A stretch of 40,146 nucleotides of DNA from an uncultured Prevotella sp. (GCA_900539625.1 UQCW01000022.1:1-40146); one strand, 5' to 3'. Positions 25,879 to 33,951 are shown, numbered from the stretch's first letter. The notes: generated from the letters alone by a model not told the origin. Translations and numbers: made by a program.

Positions 25879-25998
25879 CACGTTGGTGTCTGATTAACTC
25901 TGACCACCAACCTACGCCTCATCCATTGCCCAGAACAACCATTATCATAACCGTTTGGAAGTGTTCCAAGCCGAATGTTTTCAGGACACTTCCCCTTA

Positions 25999-26098
25999 AG
26001 TAAGGGTGAAAGAATAAGTTGAGCTATTTTGACCTGCAGGGCATAAGAGATAACTCCTTATTCCACAAAATTGGTCAAGTTATTTTTTTACCATTACT
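25999..26098. mobile_element. MITE derivative, 100 bases
   Basis: Same orientation as copy 1 (9212). The left end AGTAAGGGTGAAAGAATAAG and right end TTACCATTACT match it, but about 85 central bases are missing: GACCTG joins directly to CAGGGCATA. This is the internal-deletion pattern typical of MITE families. It lies in the 418-base gap (25879-26296) between the anti-sigma and DUF4252-like genes, which otherwise shows nothing recognisable. Confidence 0.85.
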
Positions 26099-26296
26099 AA
26101 AGCGTGGGGCACGACAGGCTGCAGGGCATAGAAACCTGCCGATATTTTCTGTTTTGCACAGGTCGCTCGCGACCACCCAAAGGTAACGAAGTAGGTTTTC
26201 TTTGCATAGATTTCATACGCCGTTTCACTTGCCCAACCGCCCTGCCGTCCCCACGCCTCTTTAGTAATTACTTATTCTCATCAAACCAACTCCACC

Positions 26297-26842
26297 ATGA
26301 AACGATTCATCCTTTCCTCCATCTTTCTGCTCTGCGGTGCGCTCCCCCTTTCCCATGCGCTCCACGCTGAAGAAGTGCCGGTGGTTTTGACCATCACGGC
26401 CGACAGCAATGTCAAAGTTTTCTATTCCTTCGACCATTATGCCAACAATAGCAAAATGGCCCGCACCTACGTGTCGGAAGAAATGCTGCAAGCGGCCAAA
26501 AACAGCAACATGCTGCAAAGCAACGTGTGGGACGTGTCGGGCGTCATATCGCGGCTGACAAGTCTTTTGGCGCTCCACACGCATTCGCGTTCCACCACCA
26601 CTTCCGTGCGGAAGGACATGGAACGCGTGACAGCGAAAAAGGAATACGAGCGCGTGATGCACTCTCAATGGGACGACAAGGAGATTGCTGTGTACGTTCA
26701 CCGCACACACGGCAAAAACATCAGCGAACTGCTCATCTTCAAGTTCCGCAGCAACTATTGTTCACGCATCATCCAGCTCACGGGAAAACTCCGCACCACC
26801 GACATCGCGGCCATCATCCGCATGAATGAAAACAAATACTAA
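26297..26842 (+). CDS. Exported DUF4252-like protein
   Basis: A 181-residue protein with a signal peptide (1-24, cleavage near LHA|E). The region FDHYANNSKMARTYVSEEMLQAA (written here in part) and the alternating beta pattern, ending LLIFKFRSNYCSRIIQLTGK, fit DUF4252, a small exported family that in Bacteroidota is usually encoded beside an ECF sigma factor and an anti-sigma factor, as here. Molecular function is unknown. The gap to the anti-sigma gene is 418 bases and contains a MITE derivative, so cotranscription may be disrupted. The stop codon overlaps a palindromic repeat tip. Confidence 0.7.
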   Translation: MKRFILSSIFLLCGALPLSHALHAEEVPVVLTITADSNVKVFYSFDHYANNSKMARTYVSEEMLQAAKNSNMLQSNVWDVSGVISRLTSLLALHTHSRSTTTSVRKDMERVTAKKEYERVMHSQWDDKEIAVYVHRTHGKNISELLIFKFRSNYCSRIIQLTGKLRTTDIAAIIRMNENKY

Positions 26843-26859
26843 GTAATGGTCGACCATTA
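26843..26859. repeat. 16-base palindrome from joined MITE tips
   Basis: TAATGGTCGACCATTA (26844-26859) is a perfect palindrome preceded by the stop codon TAA and G. It equals the two tips of the MITE family (AGTAATGGT and ACCATTA) joined with nearly nothing between. It may be an excision or collapse product. Confidence 0.55.
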
Positions 26860-26911
26860 ATTAGCAAATGGTCCCTCCGCTTCACTAACCCACCATCCTT
26901 ACACGACCTTT

Positions 26912-29161
26912 ATGAAAACCTTTTCCAAGGCATCCATCAAAACGCTCCTGCTCGCCCTCCTCGCCGCTTGCACGCTCTCGCTGCACGCCGACAAAGTGAA
27001 ATTCGTTTCGGGCGGGCTTTACCAAATTCGAACGGTCTGCCGAACCGACGGTTGTATCATGCCATCGAGCTACATCGAACAGGCCATCACATACAACATT
27101 GAATGCGAGGGCAACCAGGTCCAATCGGTGATGTATCTCAACAACGGCGAAAATATGATGCGCAATGTCGCCGTCGACAAAAGCGCATGGTGGGTCATCA
27201 CGAAAGACAAAGATGGGAACTACACCATCTGCAACGCCGCCACCAACCGCTATTTCACCTTCGACGGACAGCGCACCGCCAACCGACGTTACATCTATCT
27301 CAGCACAGGCGACCACGGCGACAAATCGCGCTGGACGATTTATGCCGCCAACATCGGTCTCGGCATCAAAAACGTTCACATCCCCTACCACTATCTCGAT
27401 GTGCGCCTCAACAACCACATCGTTGGCACCTACGGCAACACGAGCACCACGCTACACGACAACGAGCGCTTTTTCCTCATCGACCAGAAGGGGCGCGTGG
27501 TGACGGAATTTGACGGCGAAAAGGTCAACCTGCCGAAAAACTGCTTCAGCGGCAACGCCAAGACGCGCACCTACACCGGAAAGACCGTCCGACACAAGGC
27601 ACCCTCCGTGGCCGTCACCACAGAAGTGCGCCGCATTCAGGGCAACACGCAACAGCTCTCGTTCACCATCAACGGCGTCCGCCCGGTGTTCAACAGCCTT
27701 TCGTCTTCCCATCTCTTCGCCATCAGCGAAAGCAAAAACGCCAAGGAATTTACGGGACGCATCGCCACGACTGAGAAGCAGGGAACGCTCTTCGTCGACG
27801 GCAAGAAGGTGGGAACGGGCGGCACATTCCGCTTCACGAAGCCCACCGACGGCCACACCTACCGTCTTGCCCTCGTGCAAAACAACGACACGGTGCAGGG
27901 GGCATGGCTGACGTTTACCTTCCTGCCCGTCATCGAACTCACCACGAGTCGCGCGGTCTCGAAATCCAGTTTCAGTCCGGCCACCTTCCGCCTTCTCGAC
28001 CCGCAACACCGCGACACCGACTCCACGCTCACTGCCACCGTACGCCACCGCGGCGACTATGCCACGCTCTTCCCGAAGAAGGCCTACGCCGTGAAGTTCG
28101 TCGACGCCACTGGCAAGAAGCAAGACCGCCATTTCCTCGACCTCCGCACCGACAACTATTGGATTCTCGACGCTATGGCCGTTGACCACGCCCGCATGAG
28201 AAACCGCGTGGCGATGGACCTCTGGAACGACATGGACGTGCGCCCTTATTATGCGAAGGGGAAGGTGAAAACGGGGGCCGGCGGCCGCCTGGTAGAAGTG
28301 TTTGTCAACGGCAGCTACCAGGGCATCTATAATTTCTCGGAACACATCGACCGCAAGCAGCTCAACCTGACGAAAACGGAGAAAAACGGGCCGCGCGGCC
28401 TGCTCTATAAGTCGAAACAATGGAGCACATGGACGCTCTTGGGCTACGACCGCAGGACAAACAGGACCGTCGGCAGCCAGCCGCCTTCGTTCGACAACGC
28501 CAGCGGCGTTTGGGACCACTGGGAGTGCAAATACCCGAAAGTGGAAAACAGCCGCAAAACCGACTGGACACCGCTCCACGACGGGGCGGCACTCGCCGCT
28601 TCGGCAAGCGACGAGGAATTTGTTGCCAACGTGGGAAAATGCTTTGACCTCTCTGCCGTTTGCAACTATTATCTCTTCATCGAACTGCTTCACGCAACAG
28701 ACAACAGCGGCAAGAACATGTATTGGGCGGTGGGCGACGTGACGAAATCGAAGAAGCTCACGCCGATTCCCTGGGACCTCGATGGCATCTTTGGACGCGA
28801 CTGGGGAGGACGGCAATATGGCTGCGACGCCACCGACAACTATCGCAACTTCCTCCGCAACTCCAACACGCAAAATGCGCTCTTCGAGCGACTGACACAC
28901 CTGAATGCCAACAATTGGAACGAGATGCGGGCTAAACGCTATTGCGAACTGCGCCGCACGGTTTTCGCCCCCGACAACCTCAACCAACGTTTCTCTGCCT
29001 ACTGGCAACTCATGAGAAGCAGCGGCGCCATGAAGCGGGAGGCCAAGAAATGGCGTAGCGCAGGCAACGCAGGCCTCAGCTTTGAAGCGGAAGCCGACTA
29101 CATCAAAAATTGGATTGAAACTCGCGTGGCCACGCTCGACGCGCAATATGGCTACAAATAA
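26912..29161 (+). CDS. Exported CotH-kinase-family protein
   Basis: A 749-residue secreted protein with signal peptide at 1-26 (LLAACTLSLHA|D). Residues 30-210 are beta-rich (GGLYQIRTVC, ATNRYFTFDG), possibly beta-trefoil. A Lys/Thr-rich domain follows to about 350. The CotH domain spans about 365-680: LFPKKAYAVKF (candidate ATP-contacting Lys near 390-396), MRNRVAMDLWNDM (from 429), YQGIYNFSEHIDRKQLNL, and IPWDLDGIFG with the metal-binding-type Asp pair at 622 and 624. Bacterial CotH proteins are atypical kinases that phosphorylate spore-coat proteins in Bacillus; secreted Bacteroidota members have unknown targets. It starts 69 bases after the DUF4252-like gene and ends in a clear terminator. 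It has no T9SS tail. Confidence 0.88.
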   Translation: MKTFSKASIKTLLLALLAACTLSLHADKVKFVSGGLYQIRTVCRTDGCIMPSSYIEQAITYNIECEGNQVQSVMYLNNGENMMRNVAVDKSAWWVITKDKDGNYTICNAATNRYFTFDGQRTANRRYIYLSTGDHGDKSRWTIYAANIGLGIKNVHIPYHYLDVRLNNHIVGTYGNTSTTLHDNERFFLIDQKGRVVTEFDGEKVNLPKNCFSGNAKTRTYTGKTVRHKAPSVAVTTEVRRIQGNTQQLSFTINGVRPVFNSLSSSHLFAISESKNAKEFTGRIATTEKQGTLFVDGKKVGTGGTFRFTKPTDGHTYRLALVQNNDTVQGAWLTFTFLPVIELTTSRAVSKSSFSPATFRLLDPQHRDTDSTLTATVRHRGDYATLFPKKAYAVKFVDATGKKQDRHFLDLRTDNYWILDAMAVDHARMRNRVAMDLWNDMDVRPYYAKGKVKTGAGGRLVEVFVNGSYQGIYNFSEHIDRKQLNLTKTEKNGPRGLLYKSKQWSTWTLLGYDRRTNRTVGSQPPSFDNASGVWDHWECKYPKVENSRKTDWTPLHDGAALAASASDEEFVANVGKCFDLSAVCNYYLFIELLHATDNSGKNMYWAVGDVTKSKKLTPIPWDLDGIFGRDWGGRQYGCDATDNYRNFLRNSNTQNALFERLTHLNANNWNEMRAKRYCELRRTVFAPDNLNQRFSAYWQLMRSSGAMKREAKKWRSAGNAGLSFEAEADYIKNWIETRVATLDAQYGYK

Positions 29162-29199
29162 CTAAATATCTGCTTGCAACAATTAGTGAATCATACCCC

Positions 29200-29244
29200 A
29201 AGGGGCAATACGGAAGAACCTGTTCTGAGGTATTGCCCCTTTTC
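29200..29244 (+). terminator. Terminator of the CotH gene
   Basis: AAGGGGCAATAC (29200-29211) pairs perfectly with GTATTGCCCCTT (29230-29241), followed by a TTCTTTCT run. Isolates the CotH gene from the gene starting at 29325. Confidence 0.85.
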
Positions 29245-29271
29245 TTTCTAGAATTTATGTCGTCGCATCTC

Positions 29272-29299
29272 TTGACGCCAAAGAAAATATTTACTTTTG
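29272..29299 (+). promoter_or_regulatory. Promoter of the transglutaminase-like gene
   Basis: TACTTTTG at 29292-29299 matches the -7 box TAnnTTTG. A TTG at 29272-29274 (CTCTTG) lies 17 bases upstream as a weaker -33 element. The start codon is 25 bases downstream, giving a short leader. Confidence 0.6.
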
Positions 29300-29324
29300 T
29301 ACTTACAAGAAACAACCCCACCGT

Positions 29325-31019
29325 ATGAACAAAATCCTCTCTCTCATCTGCTGCCTGTGTGTCTGCGCTGCAAGCGCACTGGCGGGCGGCAAAAACGTAA
29401 AAATCAAAGTCGTGACGCCCGGCACACTGACGGAACTGCTGAAAGGCTATGCCGACAACGACATAAAGGACCTCTCTGTCGCAGGAACGCTCAACGCCAA
29501 CGATGTGCAAAGCCTGAAACGCTTTGCCGGACGCGACAATTCGGAGAAGAAGCATGAAGGCGGCCTGTTGGAAGTGCTCAACTTGGGAAAAACCACGCTG
29601 ACTGATATGGAAAGCGGATTGAATCTGACCGCGGTCATCGCAGGCTCAACAACGCTCCGCAAGGTGATGCTGGGCAACGTTTTCTACGTCAGCGCCCACA
29701 CGTTCTCCGCGCTTCCCAACCTCGAAAGCGTGGATTTCATCGGAAACGTCGGTCACATCGACGGCTTCGTCTTCAACAACCTTCCCAAACTTTCCCGCAT
29801 CACCTTCCATCAATGCGTACTGAGCACGGGCGGCGCACAGTTTGTCAAAAACTGCCCCATGCTGACAAGCGTTGTCTTCAAAGGGCCCGTCATCAACACA
29901 TACTACGGAGAACCCACTGAATGCCCGCAGCTGAAAAACTACACACTGAAGGCTCCCGTACTTCAAAGCAACCATGCAAACTTTTTCCCGCAAACTGCCA
30001 ATGCCAAAGCGCTCAAAGCCTGCGATTGGAAAGGTTGCGTGGCGTATGTCGGGACGTGGAGCAAACTCTGTCTGACGAGCACATCAGAATTTTTTACCCA
30101 ATTTCCAGAGCACGTCATCAACCAACTCCTTGATGTGGCAAAGAAAACGGGCAACGCCTCAATGACGAAGCAACTGGAGGCTGTTTCAAAGAAATTCCAA
30201 GAGGCCGCTGCGGCGCGACCGAAGAAAGAAACCAAACTGGAGATTCTCAAGCAATCGGCGCCCTACAAACGCACGGGACAGACAATGCCAGCCTTCACCT
30301 ACGCTTCGCCCAACGATTCGCTGCTCACCCGCACCCGCGATTTCTTCCATCTCGATGAGGTGGCTGGAACGGGCGACGACCTCTCACGCATCAAACGTCT
30401 GCTCTATTGGTTGCACGACCTCGTGCGCCACGACGGCAGTTCAAGCTGGCCTAAATGCCGCTACAACTGTGTGGACCTCTACCAACTCTGCCAAACGGAA
30501 AAGCGCGGCCTCAACTGCCGCTTCATGGCGGAAATGCTCTGCGAAGCGCTCTTGGCGGAAAACATTCCGGCACGCTACATCACCTGCCAGTCGAGGGAAT
30601 ACGACACAGACAACGACTGCCATGTCATCACCATTGCCTGGAGCCGCCAGCTGAACAAATGGGTGTGGGTCGACCCCACTTTCTGCGCCTATGTGACGGA
30701 CGAAAACGGCCTCTGGCTGCACCCAGGAGAGGTGCGCGAACGCCTGCAGGCTGGAAAGAAACTCATTCTCAACGAAGATGCCAACTGGAACCACGAAAGC
30801 AAACAGACTGTGGAAGGCTACCTGGAAGAATATATGGCCAAGAACCTTTACATCTTAGCATCTAACCTCCATTCAAGGAGCGAGGCCGAATCGCACGACC
30901 GTACCCAGAAATCGGAAAGCATCACGCTCGTTCCGGAAGGATTCAAATACAAATGGGGGCAAACAACCAGCGACGACGAATATTTCTGGCAAGCACCGCC
31001 AAAAGAACTGGTTGAATAA
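29325..31019 (+). CDS. Exported LRR-like / transglutaminase-like protein
   Basis: A 564-residue protein with a signal peptide (1-21, SALA|GG). Residues 45-215 show leucine-rich-repeat-like spacing (LEVLNLGKTTLTDME, LRKVMLGNVFYVSAHTFSAL, LESVDFIGNVGHIDGFVF, LSRITFHQCVL), as in BspA-type repeats. A helical linker covers 255-310. The C-terminal domain (about 335-500) is of the transglutaminase-like papain fold with a complete triad: Cys398 in RGLNCRFMAEML, His433 in DCHVITIAW and Asp450 in WVWVDPTF. Such domains act as proteases or amide-bond enzymes; the target is unknown. It has its own promoter and a terminator hairpin after it. It carries no T9SS tail or lipobox. Confidence 0.8.
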   Translation: MNKILSLICCLCVCAASALAGGKNVKIKVVTPGTLTELLKGYADNDIKDLSVAGTLNANDVQSLKRFAGRDNSEKKHEGGLLEVLNLGKTTLTDMESGLNLTAVIAGSTTLRKVMLGNVFYVSAHTFSALPNLESVDFIGNVGHIDGFVFNNLPKLSRITFHQCVLSTGGAQFVKNCPMLTSVVFKGPVINTYYGEPTECPQLKNYTLKAPVLQSNHANFFPQTANAKALKACDWKGCVAYVGTWSKLCLTSTSEFFTQFPEHVINQLLDVAKKTGNASMTKQLEAVSKKFQEAAAARPKKETKLEILKQSAPYKRTGQTMPAFTYASPNDSLLTRTRDFFHLDEVAGTGDDLSRIKRLLYWLHDLVRHDGSSSWPKCRYNCVDLYQLCQTEKRGLNCRFMAEMLCEALLAENIPARYITCQSREYDTDNDCHVITIAWSRQLNKWVWVDPTFCAYVTDENGLWLHPGEVRERLQAGKKLILNEDANWNHESKQTVEGYLEEYMAKNLYILASNLHSRSEAESHDRTQKSESITLVPEGFKYKWGQTTSDDEYFWQAPPKELVE

Positions 31020-31025
31020 TAAGAA

Positions 31026-31066
31026 AGCAGGTGGTCAGAAAGGCAAAACCTTTCTGACCACCTGCT
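31026..31066 (+). terminator. Perfect 18-bp stem terminator / repeat hairpin
   Basis: AGCAGGTGGTCAGAAAGG (31026-31043) pairs perfectly with 31049-31066, loop CAAAA, followed by TGGTTT. It begins six bases after the stop of the transglutaminase-like gene. The stem sequence GCAGGTGGTCAGAA is close to the AAGTAGGTGGTCAGAA repeat arm at 21855. Confidence 0.75.
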
Positions 31067-31138
31067 TGGTTTATAGGGGGCTAATAGGTTGGGGGCAAGA
31101 AATCCAGAAAAATCAAGATTGGTAGAGAGGCGATAGCT

Positions 31139-31359
31139 GCCCCTGTAAGGGGCTCATATTTAGGGTAGGGGCTTGCCCCTACCTCTTGAGGCCGAATTAA
31201 GAACCTCGCCCCTGTAAGGGGCTCATATCTCGAATCTTATTGCGGGGCAAGCCCCGCCCACGATATGCGCCCCTTACAGGGGCAGCAGCGAGAATCGATG
31301 AGAACTGGGAGGAGATAGGGGCGAGCCCCTATCCTGGAATATGAGCCCCTTTCAGGGGC
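31139..31359. repeat. Array of GCCCCTGTAAGGGGC palindromic repeats
   Basis: Four copies of a 21-base unit GCCCCTGTAAGGGGCTCATA(T): direct at 31139-31159 and 31208-31228, inverted at 31263-31283 and 31339-31359 (the last with TTTC in place of TTAC). Between them lie three shorter palindromes with a common core: GTAGGGGCTTGCCCCTAC (31165-31182), GCGGGGCAAGCCCCGC (31242-31257) and TAGGGGCGAGCCCCTA (31317-31332). The alternation resembles bacterial REP/BIME clusters. No gene is present. Confidence 0.85.
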
Positions 31360-31425
31360 AGCGGTGCCTCAACCGTCATGCTATTTGGCTCAAAACCGCG
31401 CAGAGTTTTTTGGGTTTTGAACACC

Positions 31426-31486
31426 CTACCTGTAAGGGCAAAAGTATGGGCAAACGGTTGACTTTTACTTTTGCCCTTACAGATAG
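31426..31486. repeat. Inverted repeat with GTAAGGGCAAAAGTA arms
   Basis: Arms 31426-31446 and 31466-31486 (CTACCTGTAAGGGCAAAAGT A) pair at 20 of 21. A related copy runs off the right end at 40087. It lies 20 bases past the fic stop (31507, minus strand) and could work as its terminator. The adjoining bases 31414-31429 give, on the minus strand, AGGTAGGGTGTTCAAA, an AAGTAGGTG-family arm. Confidence 0.75.
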
Positions 31487-31506
31487 GATGCAAGAAACGG
31501 AAAAAC

Positions 31507-32055
31507 TTACCTTTCATATCCCTCATAATAATAGCTCTGCTCAATTCCCTTGAATATCACTTCGCGGTTCTCCGTATCGGAGGTTAGATTCTGCGAGAGG
31601 AGAAAGCGGAGTTCAAGGTCGTTGACGGGTGAGCGTTCCATGGCGGAGAGATATTGGTCTTTGTCCACATACTGCCAGTTGACCACTTTTCCGAGCGAGC
31701 GTTTCAGCATCATGTCGAGCCAGATACGGGTGGAACGGCCATTGCCTTCCATGAAGGGATGACACACGTTCATCTCAACATATTTCTCTATGATATGTTC
31801 AAAGGTGTCTTCTGGCATCCGCTCCACGGCTGCCAAAGCAGCATCGAGATAGAGCGTATTGGCAAAACGGAAGCCACCCTTGGCAATATTCTTGTCCCGA
31901 ATGACGCCTGCAAAAGCATACAAACCTTCAAACAGATATTGGTGTATCTGCTGAAGACCAGCCACAGTGCCAACAGGAATCTTATCTAAATCACCAGACT
32001 CAAAGAGGCGGCATGCGTAACCAAACGACTTTTCATCTATTTCATTTGTGGTCAT
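31507..32055 (-). CDS. Fic-domain AMP transferase, class III type
   Basis: A 182-residue cytoplasmic protein. The Fic core motif HPFMEGNGR (H99-R107; catalytic His99) is intact, preceded by the flap and helix region (GLYAFAGVIRDKNIAKGGFR). It would transfer AMP from ATP to a hydroxyl side chain of a target protein. The C-terminus carries SYYYEG (S174 to G179), the self-inhibitory (S/T)xxxE(G/N) motif in the C-terminal position typical of class III Fic proteins such as that of Neisseria meningitidis, where Glu blocks productive ATP binding. No antitoxin gene is needed for this class and none is adjacent. The gene stands alone among repeats, with weak GC bias, suggesting an acquired gene. The target is unknown; gyrase is a known target of some family members. 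Confidence 0.93.
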   Translation of the reverse strand: MTTNEIDEKSFGYACRLFESGDLDKIPVGTVAGLQQIHQYLFEGLYAFAGVIRDKNIAKGGFRFANTLYLDAALAAVERMPEDTFEHIIEKYVEMNVCHPFMEGNGRSTRIWLDMMLKRSLGKVVNWQYVDKDQYLSAMERSPVNDLELRFLLSQNLTSDTENREVIFKGIEQSYYYEGYER

Positions 32056-32334
32056 AACTCAAATATCGGATTTAGAACTGACCATTGAACAAAAGGACTT
32101 TGAGTACTTCCGTATATCACGGAAAATGAGCAAATTAGATATAATAAATAACATCACTCAAAGACTCAAAGCTATAAGCAAAGATACAAAAATCCCATCA
32201 GAAATCCACAGCTTTTTCAGTAAAAAAGTCGTAGTGCTGTTATGGCCACTGACCACTATCTCGACAAAGTATTTGTTTATATTCCCCCCGTGAAGACGAC
32301 AATTCCCCACCAACCGTTTCCAGCCCCCTTTACA
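32056..32334. other. AT-rich stretch, possible gene relic
   Basis: Divergent from fic. A plus-strand open frame (32048-32293, 81 codons) contains ISRKMSKLDIINNITQRLKA and is AT-rich, but it overlaps the fic start and shows no domain. It could be a decayed gene; I do not call it. On the minus strand, TTTG near 32090 and GATATTTG near 32063 could form a weak fic promoter giving an almost leaderless transcript. Confidence 0.35.
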
Positions 32335-32434
32335 AAGTCATCTACTCGCGGCCGCGAGTAGCGCTACCGTCGGCCGCGAGTAGCACGAACAGCGGCCGCG
32401 GGTAGCACGAACGGCGGCCGCGAGTAGATGACTT
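32335..32434. repeat. 22-bp GC-rich tandem repeat, locus 2, with 20-bp inverted ends
   Basis: CGGCCG recurs at 32349, 32371, 32393 and 32415, exactly every 22 bases, in units like GCGGCCGCGAGTAGCACGAA. The ends AAGTCATCTACTCGCGGCCG (32335-32354) and 32415-32434 are perfect reverse complements over 20 bases. The same unit occurs at 65-140. No unique spacers and no coding capacity. Confidence 0.85.
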
Positions 32435-32536
32435 CTTCTTAGCCGACGGATGACTTTGTCTTAAATATTGCGGTTTAAGTTGTATGGCTGAGCGATGCCG
32501 CAGACTCGTTTTGCTTCCGCGCCACAAATTCCAATA

Positions 32537-32578
32537 CACAAAAAAGGCCGAACAGGAATCCTGTCGGCCTTTTTTGTG
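32537..32578 (-). terminator. Terminator of the metF-hflX operon
   Basis: A long stem (CACAAAAAAGGCCG with CGGCCTTTTTTGTG, plus an inner ACAG/CTGT and one bulged A; loop near 32556-32559). With A and T runs on both sides it works in either direction. It lies 71 bases after the hflX stop and is the obvious 3' end of that operon. Confidence 0.85.
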
Positions 32579-32648
32579 GTTGTATCGTCATGCGGATTGG
32601 GGAATCCGCGGAGAGGACGGTGTCCGTTTCCACAAAGGATGGGCGGCG

Positions 32649-33914
32649 TCACTGTGCCTCGCCGTTCTCGTCATATTGCTGGAAGAGGAAATCGTTGTAG
32701 GGATATTTCTGCACGTGGAGCTGGCGCACACGGCTGTAGATGAGATCCTTCAGTTCGTCGATGTTCTGGCGCTCACGGGCAGAGATGAAGATGCAGTCGT
32801 CGCCGAGGCGGGCCATCCAAGTTTTCTTCAGTTGGCTGAGCGAGAGGTTTTCGCGCGTGGCAGGCGTGAGGTCGTCGGCCTCTTTTTCCACCCAGGTGTA
32901 GGCGTCCACCTTGTTGAACACCATAATCTGCGGTTTGTCGGAACAGCCGAGGTCGCAGAGCGTTTTGTTGACCACTTCCACCTGTTCTTCAAAGTCGGGG
33001 TGCGACACGTCGACCACATGAATCAGGAGGTCGGCCTCACGCACTTCGTCGAGGGTGCTTTTAAAGGACTCCACCAGGTCGGTGGGCAGTTTGCGGATGA
33101 AACCGACAGTGTCGGCCAAGAGGAAGGGAAGATTTTCGATGATGACCTTGCGCACCGTTGTGTCGAGCGTGGCGAAGAGTTTGTTTTCGGCAAACACCTC
33201 TGCCTTTGCCAGGAGGTTGATGAGCGTTGACTTCCCGACGTTGGTGTATCCAACGAGCGCCGCACGGATGAGGCGACCGCGGTTTTTGCGCTGCGTGGTC
33301 TTCTGACGCTCGATGTCGGCAAGGCGTTGCTTGAGGAGCGCCATGCGATTGAGGATGATTCGGCGGTCCATCTCGAGCTGCGTTTCGCCCGGTCCACGGA
33401 GTCCCACGGAGCCTTTTCCGCCGCCACTGCCCGAACCGCCGCCTTGGCGTTCGAGGTGGGTCCAGAGACGCTGCAGACGCGGGAGCATATAGCGATATTG
33501 CGCCAATTCCACCTGTGTTTTGGCATTGGCCGTTTGTGCGCGCATGGCGAAGATGTCGAGGATGAGGGAGGTGCGGTCGAGGATTTTCACTTTCAGTTCG
33601 CGCTCGATGTTGCGCAACTGCTTGGCGGAGAGTTCATCGTCGAAAATGACCATGCCCACTTCGCGCTCAGCGTCTTCCTCAGCCACGATGTATTGCCGAA
33701 TTTCGTCGAGCTTGCCTTTTCCGACGTAAGTCACCGAACTCGGTCCGTCGAGGCGCTGCGTGAAGCGCTTGACGGTGACAGCTCCGGCGGTCTCCGCCAG
33801 AAACTCCAGTTCGTCGAGATATTCTGCCGTCTTTCGCTCGTCCTGCGTCTTCGTGATGAGGGCCACGAGGACGGCGGTTTCGGCTTTGGCTTCAGATTGT
33901 ATGAATTCTTTCAT
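32649..33914 (-). CDS. hflX: GTPase HflX
   Basis: A 421-residue ribosome-associated GTPase that splits or rescues stalled 70S ribosomes under stress. The N-terminal HflX domain (1-200) has VTYVGKGKLDEI and FDDELSAKQLRNIE; the linker has a Gly-rich run and the family motif GLRGPGETQLEMDRR (171-185). The G-domain has GYTNVGKST (222-230), DTVGFIRKLP (268-277) and NKVD (334-337). The C-terminal region is short. Last gene of the minus-strand operon, 37 bases after gldH. Confidence 0.95.
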   Translation of the reverse strand: MKEFIQSEAKAETAVLVALITKTQDERKTAEYLDELEFLAETAGAVTVKRFTQRLDGPSSVTYVGKGKLDEIRQYIVAEEDAEREVGMVIFDDELSAKQLRNIERELKVKILDRTSLILDIFAMRAQTANAKTQVELAQYRYMLPRLQRLWTHLERQGGGSGSGGGKGSVGLRGPGETQLEMDRRIILNRMALLKQRLADIERQKTTQRKNRGRLIRAALVGYTNVGKSTLINLLAKAEVFAENKLFATLDTTVRKVIIENLPFLLADTVGFIRKLPTDLVESFKSTLDEVREADLLIHVVDVSHPDFEEQVEVVNKTLCDLGCSDKPQIMVFNKVDAYTWVEKEADDLTPATRENLSLSQLKKTWMARLGDDCIFISARERQNIDELKDLIYSRVRQLHVQKYPYNDFLFQQYDENGEAQ

Positions 33915-33951
33915 GATTGATATCTATTGTTAAATAGGTAGGGGTGTTATA

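Noticed and set aside
27452..29146. A 564-codon minus-strand open frame across the CotH gene
   Set aside because: Same reason: antisense to a gene with signal peptide and conserved CotH motifs; no domain in the antisense product.
32048..32293. An 81-codon gene divergent from fic, possibly an antitoxin
   Set aside because: It overlaps the fic start codon, has no recognisable domain, and class III Fic proteins inhibit themselves and need no antitoxin.
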